DNA of 64,000 nucleotides from Kineosporiaceae bacterium SCSIO 59966. Its GTDB lineage: Bacteria > Actinomycetota > Actinomycetes > Actinomycetales > SCSIO-59966. Location of the stretch: the NCBI GenBank assembly GCA_020881835.1, contig CP052876.1, positions 2,914,001 through 2,978,000 on the forward strand. Reading direction: 5' to 3'. The notes under the pieces are model-generated. The model was not told where the DNA came from. It searched no databases and saw only the letters and a list, made by a program, of their open reading frames with translations. Position numbers and translations under genes: made by a program. This document shows positions 33,794 to 42,122 of this stretch, piece after piece (within the stretch, counting starts at the first letter, position 1; the number at the start of each line of letters is the position of its first letter).

Positions 33794-34381
33794 ATGCGCA
33801 AGATGACGAGCGCCATCGCCGCCGCGGCAGTGATCGGCACGCTGGGGATCGGTGGGGTCGCGGTCGCCGCGGCACCGACGCCCGGGACGCCGCCGGCCGA
33901 CGGCACCACGGTGCAGAACCAGGTGCAGGAGCAGCAGGCGCAGGGACGCGGGTACGGACCTGGCGCTGCCCAGGCCGCGCAGGGTCTGCGGATGGGCCCC
34001 AGCGGGACCGAGGCGCAGGCCGTCGCGGACGTGCTGGGGATGGACGCCGAGGACGTGCGCTCTGCCCTTCGTGCCGGCACCTCGCTCGCCGAGCTGGCCG
34101 ACCAGCAGGGCGTCGAGCTGCAGACCGTCGTGGACGCCGTCGTCGACGCGGCCCTGGAGCGGGTGACCCAGCTGGAGGACTCCGGTGCCATCAGCACCGA
34201 CCGGGCGGCCCAGCTCGAAGCGGTCCTGCCGGAGCGGATCGCGGAGCACCTGGAGTCCGGCGAGCCGATGCAGATGCGCACCGGCGCCAACGGTGACGGC
34301 CCGCAGGGCGTCGGTCCGCAGGGCGCGCGGGGCGTCGGTCCGCAGGGCGAGGGAGGTCCGGGTAGCTGCCAGGACGCCTGA
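33794..34381 (+). CDS. secreted protein of unknown function with Gln-rich and GPQG-repeat segments
   Basis: A 195-residue exported protein. Residues 1-28 are a signal peptide (ends GVAVAAAP). A Gln-rich stretch (NQVQEQQAQGRG) follows, then a helical domain with the segment LRAGTSLAELADQQGVELQ. That helix-turn pattern recurs in actinobacterial and Bacillus secreted proteins of unknown role. The C-terminus is flexible, with GPQGVGPQG, GVGPQGEGG and a lone Cys near the end. GGGAGG lies 7 bases before the ATG. A strong hairpin follows, so the gene is a single unit. Confidence 0.65.
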   Translation: MRKMTSAIAAAAVIGTLGIGGVAVAAAPTPGTPPADGTTVQNQVQEQQAQGRGYGPGAAQAAQGLRMGPSGTEAQAVADVLGMDAEDVRSALRAGTSLAELADQQGVELQTVVDAVVDAALERVTQLEDSGAISTDRAAQLEAVLPERIAEHLESGEPMQMRTGANGDGPQGVGPQGARGVGPQGEGGPGSCQDA

Positions 34382-34392
34382 GCTCCCACCCG

Positions 34393-34428
34393 ACCGGCCC
34401 CTGACGCCTTCTGGGCGCAGGGGCCGGT
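34393..34428 (+). terminator. terminator hairpin after the secreted protein gene
   Basis: Perfect 11-base stem (ACCGGCCCCTG/CAGGGGCCGGT) with a 14-base loop, 12 bases after the stop codon. It isolates the copper operon downstream. Confidence 0.75.
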
Positions 34429-34450
34429 GGGCTGCCCGGGGGGAGGCAGG

Positions 34451-34479
34451 TGGACGGGAATACCCATGGGGGGTATGTT
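34451..34479 (+). promoter_or_regulatory. csoR promoter with CsoR operator in the spacer
   Basis: -35 TGGACG (34451-34456) and -10 TATGTT (34474-34479) are 17 bases apart. ATACCCATGGGGGGTAT (34460-34476) is the G/C-tract palindrome bound by CsoR proteins and fills the spacer, overlapping the -10. CsoR bound here would block RNA polymerase, and Cu(I) would release it. This predicts copper induction of the whole operon. Confidence 0.85.
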
Positions 34480-34511
34480 GCTGGTGCCAGCACGACGACC
34501 AGGAGGTCACG

Positions 34512-34805
34512 ATGGCGACGGCCCGACCCGGCTACCGGGGCACCAAGGACGACTACCTCAAGCGGCTGCGCCGCATCGAGGGCCAGGTCCGCGGCCTGCA
34601 CCGGATGGTCGAGGAGGACACCTACTGCATCGACGTCCTCACCCAGGTCTCGGCGGTGACCAAGGCGCTCCAGGCGGTGAGCCTGGGTCTGCTCGAGGAC
34701 CACATCGCGCACTGCGTCGTGGACGCCGCCCGCGCCGGGGACGCCGAGGCCGAGGAGAAGGTCCGTGAGGTGGCCGACGCCATCGCCCGCCTCGTCCGCT
34801 CCTGA
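34512..34805 (+). CDS. csoR: copper-sensing transcriptional repressor CsoR
   Basis: A 97-residue four-helix repressor of the CsoR/RcnR family. The Cu(I) ligands Cys-His-Cys are seen as Cys in EEDTYCIDVLTQ, and His and Cys in EDHIAHCVVDAA. The basic DNA-contact region KRLRRIEGQVRGLHRM is complete. ATG at 34512 has AGGAGG 6 bases upstream. It is first in the csoR-copZ-copA operon and controls its own promoter. Confidence 0.94.
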   Translation: MATARPGYRGTKDDYLKRLRRIEGQVRGLHRMVEEDTYCIDVLTQVSAVTKALQAVSLGLLEDHIAHCVVDAARAGDAEAEEKVREVADAIARLVRS

Positions 34806-34848
34806 CCCCCCACCGCACCGCACCACAGACACCCACCGGAGGCTCGAG

Positions 34849-35061
34849 ATGACCACCACCACCTACGACGTCAAGGGCATGACCTGCGACCACTGCGTCC
34901 ACGCCGTCACCACGGAGCTCAAGGGGCTGGACGGGGTCACCGCCGTCGACGTCGACCTGGACGCCGGCGGGACGTCGAAGGTCACCGTGACCAGCGAGGC
35001 CCCGCTCGACGAGGACGCCGTCCGCGCAGCCGTCGACGAGGCCGGCTACGAGCTCGCCTGA
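34849..35061 (+). CDS. copZ: copper chaperone CopZ (heavy-metal-associated domain)
   Basis: A 70-residue ferredoxin-fold HMA domain with the Cu(I) motif MTCDHC at residues 11-16. It should carry Cu(I) to the CopA ATPase encoded next. GGAGG lies 6 bases before the ATG. The short gap after csoR fits one transcript. A perfect palindrome follows before copA. Confidence 0.93.
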   Translation: MTTTTYDVKGMTCDHCVHAVTTELKGLDGVTAVDVDLDAGGTSKVTVTSEAPLDEDAVRAAVDEAGYELA

Positions 35062-35068
35062 GGCCAGT

Positions 35069-35092
35069 GGGGCCGCCCCGCGGGGCGGCCCC
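35069..35092 (+). terminator. perfect 24-base palindrome between copZ and copA
   Basis: Two 12-base arms (GGGGCCGCCCCG and its complement) meet with no loop bases. In RNA this would form a very stable hairpin. It probably lets only part of the transcripts continue into copA, or protects the csoR-copZ message from decay. Confidence 0.6.
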
Positions 35093-35138
35093 GGAGCACG
35101 CCACCGGCAGCAGCACCGGCACCACCTGAGGAGAGAAC

Positions 35139-37448
35139 GTGAGCACACCCACTCGTGAGAACGCGGCCAGCCGTGAGAACACAGGCACCCGTGAGAACGC
35201 AGGCACCCGTGAGATCGAGATCGCCGTCGGTGGGATGACGTGCTCCTCCTGCGCCAACCGGGTGGAGAAGAAGCTCAACCGTCTCGACGGGGTGACTGCG
35301 ACGGTCAACTACGCCACCGAGACGGCCCACGTCATCGTGCCGGCCGACGTGTCGAACGACCTGCTCGTGGCCACCGTCGAGGCCACCGGGTACACCGCCC
35401 GGATCCCGACGCCCGAGGACATCGACGACACCCTCGGCCAGGACTACAGCGGCGACGAGCTGCGCCGCCGGCTCATCGGCTCGGCCGTTCTCACCGTCCC
35501 GGTCGCCCTGCTGTCGATGGTCCCGGCGCTGCAGTTCGACTGGTGGAACTGGGTCGTGCTGGCCCTGGCCACCCCCGTCGTCACGTGGGGCGCCTGGCCG
35601 TTCCACCGGGCCGCCGTCGTCAACGCCCGCCACGGCGCCTCGACGATGGACACCCTGGTCTCGGTCGGCATCTCCGCCGCCTTCCTGTGGTCGCTGTGGG
35701 CGATGCTCCTCGGCGGCTCCGGAGACCCGGGGATGCGGATGGAGATGACCCTGCTGCCGGCGTCCGGCGCCGGCGAGGGCGGGATGCAGCACCCCGAGCT
35801 GTACTTCGAGGTCGCCGCGGCCGTCACGACGTTCCTGCTTGCCGGCCGGTACGCCGAGCACAAGGCCAAGCGCCGCTCCGGCGAGGCCCTCAAGGCGCTG
35901 CTCGACCTCGGCGCCAAGGACGTCGCGGTGCTGCGCGACGGCGTCGAGGAGCGGGTGCCGGTGTCCCAGCTGAAGGTCGGCGACGAGTTCGTCGTCCGGC
36001 CCGGGGAGAAGATCGCCACGGACGGCGAGGTGGTGTCCGGCCGCAGCGCCGTCGACGAGTCCCTGCTCACCGGTGAGCCGGTACCGGTCGAGGTCGGCGC
36101 CGGTGACACCGTCACCGGCGCGACCGTGAGCACCAGCGGACGCCTCGTCGTCCGGGCCACCCGGGTCGGCGCCCAGACACGGCTGGCCCAGATCGGCCGG
36201 CTCGTCACCCAGGCGCAGTCCGGCAAGGCCCCGGTGCAGCGGCTCGCCGACCGGGTCTCCGCGGTGTTCGTCCCGGTCGTCTTCGCCATCGCCCTGCTCA
36301 CGCTGGTCGGCTGGCTGTGGCTGTCCGGCGACGTCCAGGCCGCATTCACCGCGGCCGTCGCCGTCCTCATCATCGCCTGCCCGTGCGCCCTCGGCCTGGC
36401 CACCCCGACGGCCCTGCTCGTCGGCACCGGCCGCGGCGCCCAGCTCGGTGTCCTCATCAAGGGCCCGGAGATCCTCGAGAGCACCCGCACCGTCGACACC
36501 GTCGTCCTGGACAAGACCGGCACCGTCACCGAGGGCCGGATGGCGCTCGTCGACGTCCTGCCCGCCGACGGCGAGGACCGCGACACGGTGCTCCGGCTCG
36601 CCGGAGCCGTCGAGTCCGCCAGCGAGCACCCGGTCGCCCGGGCGATCGCGGACGGCGCCGCCGCCGGCGGCGGCCAACTGCCCGAGGTCACCGACTTCAC
36701 CAACCTCGCCGGCTCCGGCGTGCGCGGCACGGTCGAGGGCCGGGAGGTCCTCGTCGGACGCCGCAGCTGGCTGGTCGCCGAGGGCTTCGAGGTGCCGGCC
36801 GGCCTCGACGACGTGCTGGCGTCGCTCGAGGAGCGTGGCAGCACCGCGGTCCTGGTCGCCTGGGACGGCCGGGCCCGGGGCGTGCTCGGCGTGGCCGACA
36901 CCGTCAAGGAGACCTCCGCCGAGGCGATCCGTGAGCTGCGCGCCCTCGGCCTGGACCCGGTGCTGCTGACCGGCGACAACGCCCGGGCGGCCCGGGCCGT
37001 CGCCGCCGCGGTCGGCATCGACCCCGACGACGAGCACGTCATCGCCGAGGTGCACCCGGAGGACAAGGTGTCCGTCGTCCGCCGGCTGCAGGAGGCCGGT
37101 CGGGTCGTCGCCATGGTCGGCGACGGGGTCAACGACGCCGCCGCCCTCGCCCAGGCCGACCTCGGCCTGGCCATGGGCGCCGGCACGGACGTCGCGATCG
37201 AGGCCAGCGACATCACCCTGGTGCGCGGGGACCTACGGGCCGCGGCGGACGCCGTCCGGCTCTCCCGCCGGACGCTGGCGACGATCAAGGGGAACCTGTT
37301 CTGGGCGTTCGCCTACAACGTCGCGGCCGTCCCGCTGGCGGCCGCCGGACTGCTCAACCCGCTGATCGCCGGCGCCGCGATGGCGTTCTCGTCGGTGTTC
37401 GTCGTGACGAACTCCCTGCGCCTGCGCCGCTTCACCCCCGGCCGGTGA
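35139..37448 (+). CDS. copA: copper-translocating P1B-type ATPase
   Basis: A 769-residue Cu(I)-exporting ATPase. Domain order: a short N-terminal repeat ([20 protein letters not shown]), one metal-binding domain with MTCSSC, two helices, further helices, the actuator with the TGE loop (LLTGEPVPV), the transmembrane CPC motif ([13 protein letters not shown]), the phosphorylated Asp in DKTGT, the nucleotide-binding SEHP loop, and the [10 protein letters not shown] hinge. CPC places it in the Cu(I)/Ag(I) class. It is last in the CsoR-controlled operon. The GTG start has GGAG 9 bases upstream. Confidence 0.95.
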   Translation: MSTPTRENAASRENTGTRENAGTREIEIAVGGMTCSSCANRVEKKLNRLDGVTATVNYATETAHVIVPADVSNDLLVATVEATGYTARIPTPEDIDDTLGQDYSGDELRRRLIGSAVLTVPVALLSMVPALQFDWWNWVVLALATPVVTWGAWPFHRAAVVNARHGASTMDTLVSVGISAAFLWSLWAMLLGGSGDPGMRMEMTLLPASGAGEGGMQHPELYFEVAAAVTTFLLAGRYAEHKAKRRSGEALKALLDLGAKDVAVLRDGVEERVPVSQLKVGDEFVVRPGEKIATDGEVVSGRSAVDESLLTGEPVPVEVGAGDTVTGATVSTSGRLVVRATRVGAQTRLAQIGRLVTQAQSGKAPVQRLADRVSAVFVPVVFAIALLTLVGWLWLSGDVQAAFTAAVAVLIIACPCALGLATPTALLVGTGRGAQLGVLIKGPEILESTRTVDTVVLDKTGTVTEGRMALVDVLPADGEDRDTVLRLAGAVESASEHPVARAIADGAAAGGGQLPEVTDFTNLAGSGVRGTVEGREVLVGRRSWLVAEGFEVPAGLDDVLASLEERGSTAVLVAWDGRARGVLGVADTVKETSAEAIRELRALGLDPVLLTGDNARAARAVAAAVGIDPDDEHVIAEVHPEDKVSVVRRLQEAGRVVAMVGDGVNDAAALAQADLGLAMGAGTDVAIEASDITLVRGDLRAAADAVRLSRRTLATIKGNLFWAFAYNVAAVPLAAAGLLNPLIAGAAMAFSSVFVVTNSLRLRRFTPGR

Positions 37449-37494
37449 CCACCCCCGCCGCCCCGTGACCACCCCCGCCCCGTGACCACCCCCC

Positions 37495-37544
37495 GTGATC
37501 ATGCAATCCCGCCACCCTCTGAGGTGGCGGGACTGCATGATCAC
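37495..37544. repeat. facing pair of A modules forming a long hairpin
   Basis: A forward A copy (37495-37516) faces an inverted one (37523-37544) across six bases. The 22-base arms pair with a single mismatch. It is preceded by three copies of GTGACCACCCCC-like sequence. It lies between copA and the CPBP protease gene, where it may end copA transcription. Confidence 0.88.
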
Positions 37545-37580
37545 GACCAGGGGCGGGGGCGAGGGCGGCTGCGGACGGAG

Positions 37581-38297
37581 GTGCTCATCGTCCTCGGCCT
37601 GTCGATCGGGCAGTCGGCGGTGTACGCCGTCGTCAGCCTCGTGGCCAAGCTCACCCGAGGGCCGCTGGGTCAGCAGACGGCGACCCTCAACCCCTCACGC
37701 AGCACCCGCGAGCTCCTCGACCTGACCTACCAGCTGCTCGGCATCGGGTTCGCCCTCGTGCCGGTCGCGCTGGCGCTGTGGCTGCTGTCCGAACCGGGTC
37801 GCTCCGCCGTCCGCCGGATCGGTCTGGACGCCGCGTCGCCGGGACGGGACCTGGCCGTCGGCGCCGCGCTGGCCGCCGTCATCGGCATCCCGGGACTGGC
37901 GCTCTACCTGGCCGGGCAGGCGCTTGGCATCACCGCGATCGTCGTCCCGAGTGCCCTGGGCACGTACTGGTGGTCCGTGCCGGTGCTCGTGCTCGCCGCG
38001 GCGCAGAACGCCCTGCTCGAGGAGGTGGTGGGCGTGGCGTACGTCGTCGAGCGGCTGCAGCGGCTGGGCTGGGGCGTCCCGGCGATCATCCTGGCCGGGG
38101 CGCTGCTGCGCGGCACGTACCACGCCTACCAGGGGTTCGGTGCGATGGCCGGCAACGCCGTCATGGGCGTCGTGTTCATGCTGGTGTACCTGCGGACCCG
38201 GCGGGTCATGCCGCTGGTCGTCGCCCACACCCTGCTCGACGTCGTCGCCTTCGCCGGGTACCACCTGCTCGGCGACGTCCTGGACCTGCCGGGCTGA
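37581..38297 (+). CDS. CPBP family intramembrane glutamic endopeptidase (Abi-like)
   Basis: A 238-residue membrane protein with about seven helices and the three motifs of the CPBP/Rce1 family: paired Glu in ALLEEVVGVAYVVERL, then RGTYHAYQG with the first His, then VVAHTLLDVV with the second His. The usual EExxxR is EEVVGV here, so the Arg is absent from its normal place. Substrate is unknown; relatives act in CAAX-like processing, immunity to bacteriocins or sigma-factor control. The start is uncertain: GTG at 37581 is the first that excludes repeat sequence, but in-frame starts also occur inside the A repeat (for example GTG at 37524). Confidence 0.75.
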   Translation: MLIVLGLSIGQSAVYAVVSLVAKLTRGPLGQQTATLNPSRSTRELLDLTYQLLGIGFALVPVALALWLLSEPGRSAVRRIGLDAASPGRDLAVGAALAAVIGIPGLALYLAGQALGITAIVVPSALGTYWWSVPVLVLAAAQNALLEEVVGVAYVVERLQRLGWGVPAIILAGALLRGTYHAYQGFGAMAGNAVMGVVFMLVYLRTRRVMPLVVAHTLLDVVAFAGYHLLGDVLDLPG

Positions 38298-38329
38298 AGG
38301 GCTGAGTGCTGAAGGGCTGAGAGCTGCGC

Positions 38330-38965
38330 TCAGACGGTGACGCGCCCCATCGGGGTCTCGAACGTCACCGAGAGCAGCCCCGGAGTACCGGCCGGGGCGA
38401 CGAACGAGAACTCGATGTCCTGCGGCCGGTGCCCGGGGTCGAGGCCCAGCCAGGTCCGTACCCGCTCGGGGTCGCCGGCGATCTCCAGCGTCGTGATCCG
38501 GGCGGACCCGTCGGCGCCGACCCCCGGGTGCAGGTCGGGGGTGAGCCACTGGATGACGTATGGCAGCTGCGGGTCCGCGATCAAGCCGCGGATGCCGATC
38601 TGGCGCCACAGCAGCTCCACGCCGTCCGGGCGGTACCGGTTGCCGGGGACCGCCTCACGGCCGAGGTTGCGCTCGACCGGGGTGATGTCCTCGACGGCCA
38701 CGACCCAGCCCATCCAGCCGCCGCCGGCTTCGGAGCGGGCCCGGACGGCCTGGCCGAACGGCGCCTTGTCGGACGCCGGGTGGTCCAGGACCTCGACGAC
38801 CTCCAGGTACTGGGTGTTCGCCATCGGGAAGATGAGGTTGCGGGTCCCGAACCGCGGGTGCACGCCGCCGTCGACGAAGTCGACCCCGAGACGCGTCCGC
38901 AACCGCTCCGCGGTCGCGTGCATCCCGTCCTGCTCAGCGGCGTAGGAGACGTGGTCCAGGCGCAT
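38330..38965 (-). CDS. VOC/glyoxalase-like domain protein
   Basis: A 211-residue protein of the Glyoxalase_3-like group. It begins MRLDHVSYAAEQDGMHATAERL, and GVHPRFGTRNLIFPMANTQYLEVVEVLDHP is typical of that group. No enzyme function is established for it; metal-dependent isomerase or dioxygenase activity is possible. ATG at 38965 gives the canonical start, and the longer frame is not supported. No Shine-Dalgarno is seen. It converges with the CPBP gene. Confidence 0.75.
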   Translation of the reverse strand: MRLDHVSYAAEQDGMHATAERLRTRLGVDFVDGGVHPRFGTRNLIFPMANTQYLEVVEVLDHPASDKAPFGQAVRARSEAGGGWMGWVVAVEDITPVERNLGREAVPGNRYRPDGVELLWRQIGIRGLIADPQLPYVIQWLTPDLHPGVGADGSARITTLEIAGDPERVRTWLGLDPGHRPQDIEFSFVAPAGTPGLLSVTFETPMGRVTV

Positions 38966-39026
38966 GCCGTGATGGTGGCACACGGCCGGTGACCGTCCGA
39001 CCGCTGCCCCCGGGACGGCGTCCGGC

Positions 39027-39401
39027 TCAGCCCGCGACGTCCTGGCCCGGCGCCGGGACGACGAGGTCCCGCAGGCCGGCCGGGACGTCGGCACAGCCTG
39101 GGCCGCCTGCACCGAGCCACTCCGCCAAGGCCTCGGTGACCGGGTCGCCGGCCAACCGCGAGAACCACACCGGCCGGCCACCGCTGCGCCGTCCGAGCGG
39201 GCTGGGTCGCACGACGAGCACGTCCTCCTCGCACACGTCGAGGCACTCGACGGTGCTGAGCCGGGCGCAGCCGCGACGCTCCAGGTCCCACAGCCGGGCC
39301 AGCTGACCGCCCGGACGGTCGTCGGCGTCGCCGAGCGTGTCACCGGCGCACAGGATGCAAGCGGTCAGACCCGGCGGCTGCGAACGGTTTCGGTGGGTCA
39401 T
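39027..39401 (-). CDS. thioredoxin-like (2Fe-2S) ferredoxin-domain protein
   Basis: A 124-residue protein with four cysteines in two pairs, CILCAGD near residue 15 and ECLDVCEEDVLVV near residue 52. This is the pattern of thioredoxin-fold 2Fe-2S ferredoxins and the related DUF1636-type metal-binding proteins. The redox partner is unknown. ATG at 39401 (MTHRNRSQPPG) is preferred; the longer frame adds only a short leader. It is flanked by the VOC gene and the lycopene cyclase, all on the same strand but with gaps. Confidence 0.65.
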   Translation of the reverse strand: MTHRNRSQPPGLTACILCAGDTLGDADDRPGGQLARLWDLERRGCARLSTVECLDVCEEDVLVVRPSPLGRRSGGRPVWFSRLAGDPVTEALAEWLGAGGPGCADVPAGLRDLVVPAPGQDVAG

Positions 39402-39481
39402 GGTGCCGAGCAGTCTGTCAGGCGGCAAAGGCACTGTCCGGGGCGCTGCTGGTCCGGCGCTGCCGGTCCGGCGCTGCCGCC

Positions 39482-39541
39482 AGCGGCCGGGTCCTCAGCG
39501 GCTGGGTCCTCAGCGGCCGGGTCCTCAGCGGCCGGTCGTCA
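39482..39541. repeat. 15-bp tandem repeat at the 3' end of the lycopene cyclase gene
   Basis: Four near-identical copies of a 15-base unit (AGCGGCCGGGTCCTC type) run into the stop codon of the cyclase. A related repeat (TCCGGCGCTGCCGG) lies just upstream at about 39455-39480. Slippage here could shift the protein end. Confidence 0.75.
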
Positions 39542-40795
39542 GCGGCGCAGCCGCCGGGTCAGGCGCCCCGCCGCGTCCCGCAGGGCGAGCGCGGTCATCG
39601 TGGCCGGCGGCGCCGTCGACATGAGCGCCAGCTCGACCGGTGGCGACGTCACCCCGTCGAGAAAGCGCAGCACCCGCTGGGGTGGGTTCCGGTCGAACAG
39701 CCGGGTGAGGAACGCGGCGCCGTCGAGGCTGCCGTCGGCCAGGCCGCGCAGCACGAGGGCGTCGGTCCACGCGTGCCGACGCGGGTAGGGGCGGGGCGGC
39801 ACGGGGTCGCGCCCGTCGAGCAGAGCGACCGCGACGGCGGCGGCCTGGCGCTGCATGGCCGCGAACGTGTACCCGGTGGACGGCCGGGTGGCCCCGCCCG
39901 CCGTCCCGATGCGCATGACTCGACGTCCGACGCGGCGCACGTACCCGCCGTCCGTCATCGGGATCGCGCCCTGCTCCGTGTGCAGGACCCGGTGCGGGAC
40001 GTCGCCACCGAGGACGTGCGGCACGTAGGCCTCCAGCGCCCGGGCGTACCCGGCGTCGGACAGAACGGCCGGGGAAAACTCCGTGTACTCGACCAGGGCG
40101 GTACGGGCGTCGCTGGGCAGGCTGTAGCCGAAGGAGACGCCGGTGTTCGGTTGCGGTGTGGTGAAGTCCATCAGCACCGGCAGGTCTGGGTCGACGACAT
40201 CGCGGTCGGCGCGGACGACGACACCACGGAAGTGCTGCAGCAGCGACGTGGCGCCCGGCCGGGCAGGCGGGGACGGCCTGGAGTCGAACACCCAGCGGGC
40301 CCGGAGCCGTCGTCCGCCGGCCGTCACCACCGCGGCGCTGGCGCCGTCCAGCACCTTGTCCGCCGGGTGAGGGACGTGGACGACGTCGAACCGGGACGCC
40401 GCCTGCGCGACGAGGGCGTAGAAGTCGCTGCTGTGCAGCATCGCGTACCGCATCGGGGAGAGGTGCAGCACCCGCCGGCGGTGGTCGGGGCCGACGACAA
40501 CCACCCGGTCCCACGACCGGTGCAGGGCGGGGTCGACGTCGCTGCGCCCGTCGTCCCAGAAGCACCAGGTGCGGTCGTCAGGGCGGGTGGCGAGCCGGTC
40601 CACCGGGTCGATGAGGGCCACCCGGAGCCGCTCGGGGCCGCGCAGGGCGAGCTGGTGGAGGAGGCTGAGCCCGGCCCCGCCCGCGCCGACCAGCGCGACG
40701 TCGACGTCGACGCCGGGATCGGGGTCGGGGTCGGGATCGAGGTCGGGATCGAGGTCGGGATCGGGCCCCAGCGCGTCACCTGGACTGGCGCTCAC
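39539..40795 (-). CDS. crtY: lycopene cyclase (CrtY/CrtL type)
   Basis: A 418-residue FAD/NAD-dependent cyclase that closes the ends of lycopene to beta-ionone rings. The dinucleotide motif VALVGAGGAGLSL follows a strange acidic leader of Asp-Pro repeats (DPDLDPDLDPDPDPDP). Family motifs are DDRTWCFWDD, LLQHFRGVVV, LMDFTTPQPN and SFGYSLPSDARTALVEYTEF. No other carotenoid genes are nearby, so it acts with enzymes encoded elsewhere. GTG at 40795 has a TAGGGT -10 box 7 bases before it, fitting a leaderless message. Confidence 0.9.
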   Translation of the reverse strand: MSASPGDALGPDPDLDPDLDPDPDPDPGVDVDVALVGAGGAGLSLLHQLALRGPERLRVALIDPVDRLATRPDDRTWCFWDDGRSDVDPALHRSWDRVVVVGPDHRRRVLHLSPMRYAMLHSSDFYALVAQAASRFDVVHVPHPADKVLDGASAAVVTAGGRRLRARWVFDSRPSPPARPGATSLLQHFRGVVVRADRDVVDPDLPVLMDFTTPQPNTGVSFGYSLPSDARTALVEYTEFSPAVLSDAGYARALEAYVPHVLGGDVPHRVLHTEQGAIPMTDGGYVRRVGRRVMRIGTAGGATRPSTGYTFAAMQRQAAAVAVALLDGRDPVPPRPYPRRHAWTDALVLRGLADGSLDGAAFLTRLFDRNPPQRVLRFLDGVTSPPVELALMSTAPPATMTALALRDAAGRLTRRLRR

Positions 40796-40802
40796 CCCTC
40801 GG

Positions 40803-40808
40803 ACCCTA
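40803..40808 (-). promoter_or_regulatory. -10 box (TAGGGT) for lycopene cyclase, leaderless
   Basis: TAGGGT on the minus strand ends 7 bases before the GTG at 40795. Confidence 0.5.
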
Positions 40809-40858
40809 CGTCCCTCCCGCACTCGACGTCCCCTCGGTGATCACTCGACAACCGCATC

Positions 40859-41000
40859 GTGATCATGCAGTCCCGCCACCCCGCACGACCCACTCGTGAT
40901 CATGCAGTCCCGCCACCAGCCCCCCACCGCCCGCTCGCAGAATGCTGGGTTGCTGGCGCGACACGCCGGCCTGGCCGTGCCGAGCGCAGCATTGAGTGCG
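40859..41000. repeat. composite repeat element, inverted orientation, decayed B arm
   Basis: Two forward A modules (40859-40882 and 40896-40917, 37 bases apart) are followed by hairpin B in the reverse sense (40936-41000). The distal B arm reads GCAGCATTGAGTGCG and no longer matches well. It is the mirror image of the copy at 41150-41292. Confidence 0.82.
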
Positions 41001-41043
41001 CTCCATGACCGCGCCGCCTGTCACCGCCCCTCCGGACCGCGAG

Positions 41044-41062
41044 GGGTGGCGGGATTGCATGA
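41044..41062. repeat. truncated inverted A module between the two composite elements
   Basis: GGGTGGCGGGATTGCATGA stops before the usual TCAC end and continues as ACGCC. The surrounding gap (40809-41300, nearly 500 bases) contains no gene, only repeat copies and the sequence between them. Confidence 0.7.
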
Positions 41063-41149
41063 ACGCCTCATGGCCGCTCACGGCCACCTCGACAGATGAA
41101 AACAGGCCTTGGTGGCCGTGGCAGCCCTCGTCGGGCCAGGCGCGTCGAC

Positions 41150-41292
41150 CACAGAATGCTGCGCTCGGCCCAGTTTGGCCGGCGTGTCCCGCCAGCAACC
41201 CAGCATTCTGTGAGCCGGACGGCGCGGCCGAAGGGTGGCGGGACTGCATGATCACGAGTGGGTCGTGCGGGGTGGCGGGACTGCATGATCAC
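41150..41292. repeat. composite repeat element, standard orientation
   Basis: Hairpin B (arms 41150-41161 and 41201-41212) is followed by inverted A modules at 41233-41255 and 41270-41292 with the 37-base period. The spacer between the A copies (GAGTGGGTCGTGCG) is identical to that at 12147-12160. Confidence 0.85.
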
Positions 41293-41300
41293 CGAGGGGG

Positions 41301-42122
41301 TCACTGGGTGAGGAGGTGCTCGAGGACCTGGGCCACGCCGTCCTCCTCGCACGGTGGGGCGACGGCGTCCGCTGCGGCCAGGACGTCGGGGTGTCCGTCG
41401 GCCATCGCGTAGCCGGTGCCGGCCCACTGGAGCATCGCCAGGTCGTTGGGCATGTCTCCGAAGGCCACGACGTCGGCGGGGCAGACACCGCGACGAGCAG
41501 CGAGCTCGGCCAGGGTCGCCGCCTTGCTCACCCCGGGTGCGGACACCTCGAGCAGCGCGTCGGCCGCGTTGGAGTGGGTCGCCTCGACCAGACCGGCGAG
41601 CACCTCGCGACCGACCGCCAGCATCGCGTCGCTCGTGCTGCCCTCCCACCGAGCGAGCAGCTTGACCACCCGCGGGTCGTCGGCGAGCAGGTCCGGCAGG
41701 TCCCCGACGACGCGGTGGGCCAGCGCGTCCCAGCGTGGCCGGTAGGCCGGCGTGCTCCGGAACCCCGCCAGCGTCTCGACAGCGAAGGCGACGCCCGGCA
41801 TCGCCGCGGTGAGCCGCTGCGCCGCCTCCAGGACGACGTCCGCCCGGATCTCCTTGGCGTCCAGCGCCCGTTCGGTCGCCAGGTCGTAGACGACCGCCCC
41901 GTTGGCCAGGACGGCGGTGCCGGCGTGGCCGGTGGCCTCGACGACGGGGCCCATCCACCGCGGCGGGCGCCCGGTGACGAACACGACGTCGATCCCGGCG
42001 TCCAGGCAGGCCCGGACGGCGGCGACCGTGCGCGCCGACATCGTCTGGTCCCGCCGGACGACGGTGCCGTCCAGGTCGGTGGCGACCATCCGGGGCCGCG
42101 TCACGGCCCGACCGCGGCTCAC
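41301..42122 (-). CDS. HAD-family Cof-type sugar-phosphate phosphatase (first of two paralogues)
   Basis: A 273-residue HAD phosphatase of subclass IIB. Motif I is DLDGTVVRRD, motif II FVTGRPPRW, motif III includes the Lys in GVSKAATLAELA, and motif IV is FGDMPNDLAML. Such enzymes dephosphorylate sugar phosphates, FMN or related metabolites. The GTG start overlaps the stop of the next HAD gene by 4 bases. The two HAD genes have identical lengths but clearly different sequences, so they are an old tandem duplication. The stop lies just beyond a repeat block. Confidence 0.87.
   Translation of the reverse strand: MSRGRAVTRPRMVATDLDGTVVRRDQTMSARTVAAVRACLDAGIDVVFVTGRPPRWMGPVVEATGHAGTAVLANGAVVYDLATERALDAKEIRADVVLEAAQRLTAAMPGVAFAVETLAGFRSTPAYRPRWDALAHRVVGDLPDLLADDPRVVKLLARWEGSTSDAMLAVGREVLAGLVEATHSNAADALLEVSAPGVSKAATLAELAARRGVCPADVVAFGDMPNDLAMLQWAGTGYAMADGHPDVLAAADAVAPPCEEDGVAQVLEHLLTQ

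Noticed and set aside
40863-41255. Short open frames starting MIMQSRHP or reading VAGLHDH
   Set aside because: These are translations of the A repeat itself and recur at every repeat locus; there is no independent support for coding.
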